Below are positions 56,801-64,000 of a stretch of DNA of 64,000 bases, piece by piece. The translations under genes were made by a program, and so were the position numbers. Numbering within the stretch: position 1 is the first letter of the stretch; each line of letters opens with the position of its first letter. A model generated the notes under the pieces. That model ran no database searches, was not told the origin of the DNA, and was given only the letters and a program-made list of their open reading frames with translations. The stretch spans positions 62,001-126,000 of the forward strand of contig VIIQ02000219.1 of the NCBI GenBank assembly GCA_007449985.2. The letters are read 5' to 3'. This DNA is from Desmodesmus armatus (Eukaryota; Chlorophyta; Chlorophyceae; Sphaeropleales; Scenedesmaceae).

Positions 56801-59015
56801 TTGAACGGCTGCGGGGACGAGAACCTACGCACACATACAGCACACATACACACGCATGTATCGGCCCTGTGTCGGTACACACCTGATACAAGTCTCACAT
56901 GCAGCTAGGAACCACAAAGTCATGCCAGCCACCAGCTGACATTAGCTGGAAGGGGGAGGAGGGGGGAAAATGGGGAGCGGGGTGCACTCAGTGGCGGCTG
57001 AAGCTTACATGGTACCACAACTGCCAACCCCCAACCCCTGACATCCCCATCACAAAGTATTCCATGTGCCTGCACCTGACACTGCTCTTCACACTCCAGT
57101 CCCAGGGAATGTACGGCATCTGCGTGAGATGCCAGCTCTGCTGCTCCTTGGCTGCCGCGGCCGCAGCCGCCGCTGCTGCTGCTGTTGCAGAGGAGTTGCT
57201 GCGGTTGCAGTTGCCTGCCGACGCTGCTGTAGAAGTGAAGCCATCGCGGGAGGAGGCGTCGGCACCAAAGACACGGTCAAGGCTCATCATCTGCGCAGGA
57301 CAGCAATGAGTTTGAGGGGTTACGGATCGTCCAGTGACAGCCTGACATGCTTCATCCCTGATGGCCAGGAGAAGGCCATCCAGTGAAATCAGGGCAAGTG
57401 GATCAATGAGCGTGCACAGCTGCCATATCAGGTAGTACCAACATGATCAACACTCAGGAGCAGTTTGTGTGCTGGTGTGTGCTGTGTGCTGTGATGTGGT
57501 GTGCTGGTGAGTGGTGTGGTGTGATGAGCGGTGTGCAGACAGATGTCACTGTCACATTGAAGTTATGGTGCAAGGGCCCCACCTGTGCTAGGTCCCTGTC
57601 TGGCAGCTTGTGCCTACTGCTACCCAAGTCATGCTGAGTCAAGAGCTGGTCAAGGGTAGACAAACCCACGTGCTGCTGCGGCTGTTGCTGGTAATGCTGC
57701 TGTTGCTGTTGTTGTATGCCATGCTGGTAGGCACCAAATGCCCCTATGTTGTCCTGCAGACACTGCTGCTGCTGCGGTTGGTGGTACGCGTCCTCCTCGC
57801 CGCGCTGTTGCTGGTTGGTATCCAAGGGGATGCTGTTGTGCTGAGGAGACTCCTGCAGAATGCCTGCTGGGGCCCTGCTGCTGGTCTGCTTGTCTTTTTG
57901 TAGCTGGTGAAAGAACCCAGAGAAGTCCGTGGGGGGCCTGTGTGTGTGTGTGGTGGGGTAGGGTTGGGGGGCAGAGAGTAGGATGGGGCAACAGCAAGAC
58001 ATGCAGGAGAGTCCGTGGGGGGCCTGTGTGTGTGTGTGTGTGTGTGTGTGGTGGGGTAGGGTTGGGGGGCAGGGAGTAGGATGGGGCGACAGCAGCACAT
58101 GCAGGAATTCCATGGGGGGCCTGTGTGTATGTGGTGGTGGTGGTGGTGGTGTCAGTGGCGGTGGTGGCGTTGGGGGGCAGAGAGTAGGATGGGGCAGCAG
58201 CAAGACATGCAGGAGAGAGGGCGTCAGGTGAGGTTGCACAGCAGCAGTACATGCCTGAGGTACAGCCAGTGTGAGATGTGCGCGCCAAGGGCAAATTACA
58301 GTGCGTGGCTTGTGTGCGCTGGGTATGTGTGTGAGTCTGTATTTCCTTGCAGCACGCCAGCAGCAGCTGCACATCGCAAGAAAACCCCGCCTGCAGGACA
58401 CACCCAAGCACCGGGCATCTGGTGCTGAGCTACGCAACCTGCATGCACCGACTTTCTAGTAGGTGCACACTGTTCAAAGCTTTGTAGCTTGTTGAAGTGC
58501 AGCTGTGCTGAGGTCTTGGTGTCAAGCAACCTATCCTGCATGTCCTGTTGTGTTGTAATCAGCTACTGCACTGCCAGCTTGTGGCCAGCAGCATACTGCT
58601 GACTTGTTTGACACATACGTACATGATCATCCTGCGTGCTGAAAAGACTTACATTTGGTCTGTGCCGTCCTGCTGCTGCTGGAAGTCCCCTGTGGGGGGT
58701 TGCTGCTCCTGTGGGATGCATCCGTCTATGCACTGCCTCTTAGCTGCCTCTTGTGCTCCTAGCAGTGCCTGTACCTGCAATCGGATATCAAAAAGCAGTG
58801 ATGAGTACCTCAGAGATTCTTCATGTAGGTTTCCTGCAGAGCCTGCCACACAGTTTGAAACCGTTGGCATGCAACAGCAGCAACACAGGTCACACATCCA
58901 CACCGGTGGTCCTCACCCTGAGGTCTTTGCCTGATGCCTTGCGTTTGCCATCCACAGGCTCCATGAACGGCTTTCTATTGGGGTATATCTCGTTGATCCT
59001 GCTCTGGAGGGCCAT
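53806..59015 (-). CDS. DONSON-like replication protein, about 11 exons
   Basis: DONSON proteins act in the nucleus in replication-fork stability and CMG helicase assembly. Exons (minus), phase-consistent: 59015-58917, 58774-58653, 57937-57583, 57290-57076, 56824-56695, 56488-56237, 55631-55428, 55022-54840, 54524-54363; then a C-terminal part starting about 54226, with a last exon about 54108-53806. Recognisable family stretches: FSGFFHQL (exon 3), IPWDWSVKSSVR joined to FSSPQPFNVL (exons 4-5), LMQWQHPA and CPVVYVC (exon 6), FTAVLCSP then TAVISRTNRLLRAHL (exon 7), LLLVGVQHVHGLYAAL and LSAPVPFLHAQL (exon 8), and LHYVELRAPSSIMPWTLHRLLGLL (exon 9). Ala and Gln runs are inserted between conserved blocks. 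Start ATG at 59015 gives MALQSRINEIYPNRK with a basic KRKASGK. The junction around 54226-54108 is not resolved. Intron 2 carries copies of the exon 3 start. Confidence 0.78.
57955..58215. repeat. Decoy copies of the DONSON-like exon 3 acceptor edge with GT microsatellites
   Basis: The CACACAG acceptor plus first codons of exon 3 (GCCCCCCACGGACT, real start 57937) recurs at about 58024 and 58120 (minus), each joined to gtgtgtgt tracts and a shared atcctactc-ctgccccccaac block. A fourth block copy without the acceptor lies near 58180. Confidence 0.75.
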
Positions 59016-59811
59016 GTCAGAACCGGCTCTGCTGATGTTGCTGCTTCAGCTGTGCTGATGTTGCGACCATTCTCTTCTAAAGCTTGCACGCACGTGCCAC
59101 TGCTATGTCCAATATAGTTGCCGGCAAAGCATCCGCAACGACATGGTACTGGAGAGAACTCTGAAGATCCCTTTTGCCGGGAGTTTGAATCTGCCGGTAA
59201 CTGCTGACTGGGATGTTTGCTGCAGAAGGTGGATCCAGCAATACGTGAAAGCAGCGAGACACCCTCGCAATGCGTGGCCATCTCACTCAAACCGAATTCA
59301 AGGTCAAACCTGGGACATGTGACTTTGGGTGTGTGCGAGCCCGCTGTCTGACTTCACTGGAGTCGTCTGTTGCCTGGGTCCATTAATGGTGCCGTCTGTT
59401 GCTTGGACATGGATGCTACAACCTCATTCTTGGGAGGGGGCTTCCTCCCCCCCCCCCCCCCCCCTCTCACACACCACCTGAAGCAGACTTGCCTACATCA
59501 GTTGCCATTGACCGTGTTCAGCCACGCATTCAGCCAATGCATGTGCAAGCATAGCCATTGCAGTACCTCCCTTTCTGATTTTGAGTACTGCCTGACCCCA
59601 AACAGTGCATACTGCAGCCTGCTGGCCACTGCCCTGCTAGATGTCAGGCCAATCCGAAACCGCACCCACTGGCTGACCTAATGAGGCTGTCCCGAAGAAC
59701 AGCAAACAGCACACGCCACTGTTACACCCATCACATCCATACACCATTCCACAATGCTAGTCACCATGTAGTTGCTGGCACCACTTGCCACGTTATGCCT
59801 CACTCTAAGTG
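59016..59811. other. Promoter side of the DONSON-like gene; no gene seen
   Basis: No splice-supported coding region. A run of about 20 C lies at about 59445-59464. This segment should contain the DONSON-like promoter and the 3' end of the neighbour on its right. Confidence 0.45.
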
Positions 59812-60900
59812 TCACTCATCGTTCTGTGGGCACTGACACACCCCTCTTCTTTCGCTAGGCTTCCTTGCAATAGACGCATCAGCCCCGGCAGCCACCTGCT
59901 GCTGCTGCTGGCGCTGCTGGAAGGCTGCCGGTGGACAGCAGCAGCAGCCTGCCGCATCCGCTCCTGCTGCATCACCAACTGCCGTGCTGCCTCTTACTTG
60001 GCTGCTGCTGCTGCTGGCGCCGCTGCTGCTGCTGGCTTCGCTGCTGCTGCTGCAAATTATTGCAACTGCAGCACCCGCAAAGCACCCTAGGCTACCTTGC
60101 TGCAGGTACAGCCTCCCCAGCACCCACCTGCTGCTGTGGCTGCGGCTGCTGCTGCTGCTGCTGCTGCTGCGGCGGCGGCGGCGGCGGCTGCTGGGGCTGC
60201 CGGTGCCCATCACTGCACCACCTTCAAGAATCTCTTGATGGGATGCCACCCTACTAGCCTGCCCAATAGGCAGGCTACCTTGCTGCAGGTGCGGCCTCCC
60301 CAGCAGCCAACTGCTGCTGCTGCTGGCGCTGCTGCTGGAACGCCTCCACAGCAGCAGCAGCTTGCCGCATCCTCTCCTGCTGCATCACCAACTGCCGCAC
60401 TGCCTCTTCCTTTGCCGCCGCTGCTGCTGCTGCTGCTGCCGCTGGCGTCGCTGGCGTCGCTGCTGCTGCTGGCATCGCTGCAGCTGCCATTGCTAACCAG
60501 TGCAACTGCAGCACTCGCAAACAGCACCGTAGGCTACCTTGCTGCGAACGCAGCCTCCTCAACACCCACCTGCTGCTGTGGCTGCGGCTGCTGCTGCTGC
60601 TGCTGCTGCTGCGGCGGCGGCTGCTGGGGCTGCCGGTGCCCATCACTGCACCACCTTCAAGAATCTCTTGATGGGATGCCACCCTACTAGCCTGCCCAAT
60701 AGGCAGGCTACCTTGCTGCAGGTGCGGCCTCCCCAGCAGCCAACTGCTGCTGCTGCTGCTGCTGGCGCTGCTGCTGGAACGCCTCCACAGCAGCAGCAGC
60801 TTGCCGCATCCGCTCCTGCTGCACAACCAACTGCCGTGCCGCCTCTTCCTTTGCCGCTGCTGCTGCTGCCACCGCATCCTGAGCGTCCGCCTCCGCCCTA
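59812..60900 (-). repeat. Tandemly amplified C-terminal coding unit, about 431-435 bases
   Basis: The coding end AAAAAKEEAARQLVVQQERMRQAAAAVEAFQ then poly-Gln then LAAGEAAPAAR (real copy 60877-60708) occurs again at about 60440-60275 and, more eroded, at about 60000-59860. Marker strings such as ggcaggctaccttgctgcaggtgcggcct lie 431 bases apart (about 60270 and 60701). Each unit includes cctgcccaataggcagg, a 6-base inverted repeat. The two downstream copies lie after the TAG and are probably untranslated. Confidence 0.85.
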
Positions 60901-61626
60901 CCCTTCTCCTCCTGCAACCGCGCTGACAGCTCCCGGGGTAGGGTTCTGCCCGCCAGCTTATACCCTAGCACAGCGGCTTGAACCGCATCCAGCGGTAAAC
61001 CCCACCCCAGGGTTTTGGCCGCCGCCTCCCACTCAACCCACTGTTCCTCTGAGGGTTTAAACCCTATTGTCAGGGCACCCCAAAGCCCTAAACCCAGCTG
61101 TTGAGCTGTCAGGGGTGGGGCAGGGGCTGCTGCTGCCGGCTGATGCCAGGGACTGTACTTCTGCTGTACATATCTGTTCTGACGGCCGTTCCCGCCCCTT
61201 CCACCCCCTGCTGCTGCTGCTGCTGAAGGCACTGCCCCCGTGCTGCTGCTGCTGCTGCTGCTGCCGGCGGCTGCGAGGTCAGCAACCGCGGCCCAGAATC
61301 TCCCGCCAAAATCTCCCGCCCATTTCTCGCTGGGGAGCCTGATGCTCTGGCACAGCTTGGCCACCCCCCAGATCAGGTCGGCAGCAGCAGGACCTGAAAA
61401 CTCGTCGAACCGGGTGTGAACGGCAGCCAGCATGCATACCACCCACCAGCTCTTGGGGACGAAGCGTTCGGAAGCCAGGGTACGCATTGCTGCTCCGACT
61501 TGCTCTGCTGAGAGCTGAGTGACAACACACCTCAGGACCTGTGAGCATGGTGTAGGGGGGGGGGGGGGGGCAGGGGGGGGGGTGTCAGTAACCGATACAG
61601 GTGCGACATGTGTGCGGCGACGAGAG

Positions 61627-61680
<54 letters not shown>

Positions 61681-61686
61681 TGTGTG

Positions 61687-61745
<59 letters not shown>

Positions 61746-64000
61746 GGGGGGGGGGGCGCTCAAACGCCAGGGTGCGCATCGCGGCCCCGACCTGCTCTGC
61801 TGACAGCTGCGTCACAACACACCTCAACACCTACAAACAGATTGTGGCAGGGAGGGAGGGGGGCAGGGTTCAGTACTCAACGTATGCAGGAACGTGTGCA
61901 ACAAGTGAGGGAAGAATGGTTGGTGGGGTGGTTGCTGGGGGGAGAGGGGGGGGCGGGGAGGAGGAGGGGCGGGAGGGGGGGGGGTGCAGCATTCGGAAGC
62001 CAGGGTGCGCATTGCTGCTCCAACCTGCTCGGCTAACAGCTGAGTCACAACACACCTCAGGACCTGTAAAGGGGTCCCGGGGAGGGGGGGGGGGGGGGGG
62101 GGGGGAGAACAGAGAGAGGGAGAAGGGGGGAACATGGTTCAGTGCTGGACGTGTGCAGGGGATGTGTGCAGCAAGTGAGGGAAGAATGGTTGGTGGGGTG
62201 GCTGGTGTGGGGGGGGGGGGGGGGGGGGTGAAGCGTTCGGATGCCAGGGTGCGCATTGCAGCCCCGACCTGCTCGGCTAACAGCTGAGTGACAACACACC
62301 TCGAGACCTGTGTGGTGAAAGAGGGGGGGGGGGGGCAGAGAGAGGGAGCAGGGAGGACAGGGTTCAGTAACCAGTGAATGGAGAACATTTGTGCAGCAAC
62401 GAGAGAAGATGCCCCATTTTGCCATATATCATAGATGATTGACAAACGAGAAACCAAAGTTGCCCTGCGACCCTCCAGTTCAACCCTGCTCCCACAGCAC
62501 CCCCCCCACCACCACCACCACCATCAACATAAAGTGTGAAGATCTGCTCACCTCTGCGTAGTGGTTCATCAGCTGCCCTCCTGCCGACTGCCCCGCCTGC
62601 GTCCCCCCCCCCCCAACCAGAAGATTGCAGGTTGAGAAACACTACCCCCCCCCTGCATCGACCAACATGCAAACAAACAGTAGTAGTAGTTGTGTTACAT
62701 GGGGCCTGTCAGTTCAGGCCACAAACTGCCGGCCATTGCTGCAAACAAGCCAAACATTGACTCACCTCTGCGTAGTGGTTCATCAGCTGCCCTCCTGCTG
62801 ACTGTCCCGCCTGTGTCAACACCTCCAGGATGTGGGCCACTCTACCCACAGGGGCCTTGCTCAGACCATTAGTCACCATCTGCAGGAAAGCATACAAAGC
62901 ATACAGTCAAGCCATTAGTCAACATCCGCAGTTTTGTTTGCTATGGAGCCACAGGGGCCTTGCTGAGCCCATTTGTCACCATCTGCAGGGGCAGGAAGAC
63001 AAATTAAAAGTCAGGGTACGCTTGAAGTCTGCAGGTGTGCAAAGTTTAGGCTAAATTACAGGGGCTTTACTCAGGCCAATAGTGGCCAGCAGCAGGGAGC
63101 AGCAGGAGGAGTAGGGAAAGGCAGGGTGCGCATATGTTTTGAAGTGCGCAAGTTTCACTGTTTGACTGTTTGGGATGAGTCACAGGGTCCTTACTCAGAC
63201 CATTAGTCACCATCTGGAGAAGGCAGTAGGAGGGATTTGAAAAGCAAGGGTTCAGAGAACAGGCTGTTTCGACGGTGCGATGTTTGCTGGTTGAATATTT
63301 CAAATGAGCCACAGGAGCCTTGGCCAACAATCAACAAGCAAGACGCAGAGGTTCCAAGTGAGTGTTCATGTTGAGTCTCAGGCTGACATCTCTGGTCACT
63401 TTGCCCAAATGTTGCCTGCATTGCAAAACCCACTTTGCTGCCTGCCACCCCCCCCACACACACACACACGCACGCGTGCCGTCCATGGCCCCACACATCA
63501 TTATTTTAAAGTGGAAATCAAATATCACGGTTCACCACACCCACCTGCAGTACCAAGTGGTCTGTTGTCTTTGGGTCTGGGGGCATGCCAGCATCACACA
63601 TCGACTCAAGAAACACCATGGCCTGCACACAATCAGGTAACACAAGTGGATACATTTACTTGAATAGTGCCTACTTGTACAATTGTCTGTGGCCGTAGTT
63701 GGCACAATGCAACCGGGCCACATGTCTTGAGCAAACATGCAACAGAACCCAACGTAAATGGCAGTGAGGAGCATGCCCCCCTCCCCCCCCCCCCCTCGTG
63801 CAACAACCTACCTGCTTAGTCATGAGTGGAGTGCGTCCCACCACATAGCTGAGTCGTTCAAACCAGCGCAGCCAAGCACGGAAGGCCTGGCTGGAGGGAT
63901 CTGGACGGTAGCTGACCCTGAGATGGCCTGAGATTGGCAACGACGATGACAATGCGGGGGAGGGGGGGAGTGGCAATGTGTGGAGATCATTTGAAGATGA
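60708..64000 (-). CDS. Helical-repeat (OPR/PPR-like) protein, 3' part only, gene continues past right edge
   Basis: Exons (minus): about 63930-63812, 63622-63545, 62879-62766, 61538-60708; junctions phase 0. Visible segments: FRAWLRWFERLSYVVGRTPLM; FLESMCDAGMPPDPKTTDHLVL; MVTNGLSKAPVGRVAHILEVL; then VLRCVVTQLSAEQVGAAMRTL, DLIWGVAKLCQSIRLPSEKW, LGLGLWGALTIGFKPSEEQWVEWEAAAKTLGW and a long Ala/Glu/Gln coiled tail ending EAAPAAR with TAG. The LIWGVAKL / LGLWGAL patterns with following P-S-E-W resemble the degenerate helical repeats of OPR proteins, nuclear-encoded organellar RNA factors expanded in chlamydomonads. That assignment is an inference from spacing and flavour only. The 5' end is outside the window. 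Introns hold many copies of exon edges. Confidence 0.6.
61555..61760. repeat. GT microsatellite and G runs in the intron
   Basis: Pure GT tracts of tens of bases (61629-61740, interrupted twice) and G runs at about 61555-61580 and 61743-61756 lie directly between the real exon start (61538) and its first decoy copy. Confidence 0.95.
61750..62311. repeat. Three decoy copies of the 3' gene last-exon acceptor edge
   Basis: The start of the last exon (VLRCVVTQLSAEQVGAAMRTLASE, real start 61538) recurs at about 61831-61752, 62064-61990 and 62311-62232. Each copy retains an acceptor and is followed by G runs where homology ends. Copies 2 and 3 share a Ser-to-Leu change (QLLAEQV) and are 247 bases apart with similar spacer, so they form a tandem unit. 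Confidence 0.88.
62540..63325. repeat. Decoy copies of both edges of the MVTNGLSK exon
   Basis: The exon 62879-62766 has truncated copies on both sides. Donor-edge copy: QSAGGQLMNHYAE plus GTGAG at about 62600-62551. Acceptor-edge copies: MVTNGLSKAPV at about 62984-62948 and MVTNGLSKDPV at about 63215-63180. Weaker fragments lie at about 63085-63055 and 63325-63308. Confidence 0.82.

Noticed and set aside
57454..58437. Single 327-codon minus-strand exon for the DONSON-like N-terminus
   Set aside because: The upstream half is CA-repeat and decoy-exon sequence; phase and acceptor place the exon start at 57937.
58455..58541. Extra DONSON-like exon encoding DRLLDTKTSAQLHFNKLQSFEQ
   Set aside because: It looks protein-like and has a CAG before it, but its phase does not fit between the exons ending at 58653 and starting at 57937, which join perfectly without it.
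59931..61060. Forward frames rich in Leu/Ala over the CTG tracts
   Set aside because: Complement of poly-Gln coding on the minus strand and of its tandem copies.
61601..62287. Forward frame encoding alternating Cys-Val and Gly-rich protein
   Set aside because: Translation of the GT microsatellite and G runs within an intron.

Overview
The window looks like nuclear DNA of a green alga of the Chlamydomonas group (Chlorophyta, Chlamydomonadales). The evidence is intron-dense genes with GT-AG introns, long C/G homopolymer runs, pervasive CAG/CTG and CA/GT repeats giving poly-Gln and poly-Ala tracts, TTTAGGG-like motifs, and a divergent pair of genes for [FeFe]-hydrogenase maturation, an arrangement known from Chlamydomonas reinhardtii. 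The microsatellite load reminds me of Haematococcus, but that is only an impression.

Layout. (1) 618-8312, minus: HydE, very probably the HydE half of a HYDEF fusion whose HydF half would lie off the left edge. (2) 8313-8735: a 423-bp divergent promoter region. (3) 8736-15548, plus: complete HYDG in 11 phase-compatible exons, about 557 residues. (4) 17784-21343, minus: a complete 7-exon histidine phosphatase (phosphoglycerate-mutase-like), about 238 residues. (5) 21.4-26.5 kb: no convincing gene, but dispersed degenerate repeats. (6) 26564-29002 minus and about 31.2-32.6 kb plus: two divergent paralogous single-RRM proteins. (7) 32.6-38.1 kb: mostly empty, with TTTAGGG-like tracts and an orphan two-exon fragment at 36.06-36.55 kb. 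(8) 38172-41942, plus: a LINE retrotransposon ORF (endonuclease, reverse transcriptase, zinc knuckle). (9) 42.1-49.0 kb: no gene recognised. (10) 49029-52711, minus: a protein kinase with a large activation-segment insertion and apparent frameshifts. (11) 53806-59015, minus: a DONSON-like replication protein. (12) 60708 to the right edge, minus: the 3' part of a helical-repeat protein with a tandemly amplified C-terminal exon.

The most unusual signal recurs through the window. In at least five genes (HydE, HydG, the phosphatase, the DONSON-like gene and the 3'-terminal gene) the neighbouring introns carry one to ten extra, truncated, diverged copies of the edge of an exon together with its own splice site. 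These look like decoy exon edges. The clearest cases run quickly into in-frame stops. The extreme case is a 139-bp minisatellite in the HydE gene whose every unit carries the acceptor and start of HydE exon 9. I reconstructed exons by hand from splice consensus, reading phase and recognised protein motifs. Functions rest on motif recognition, not on searches.
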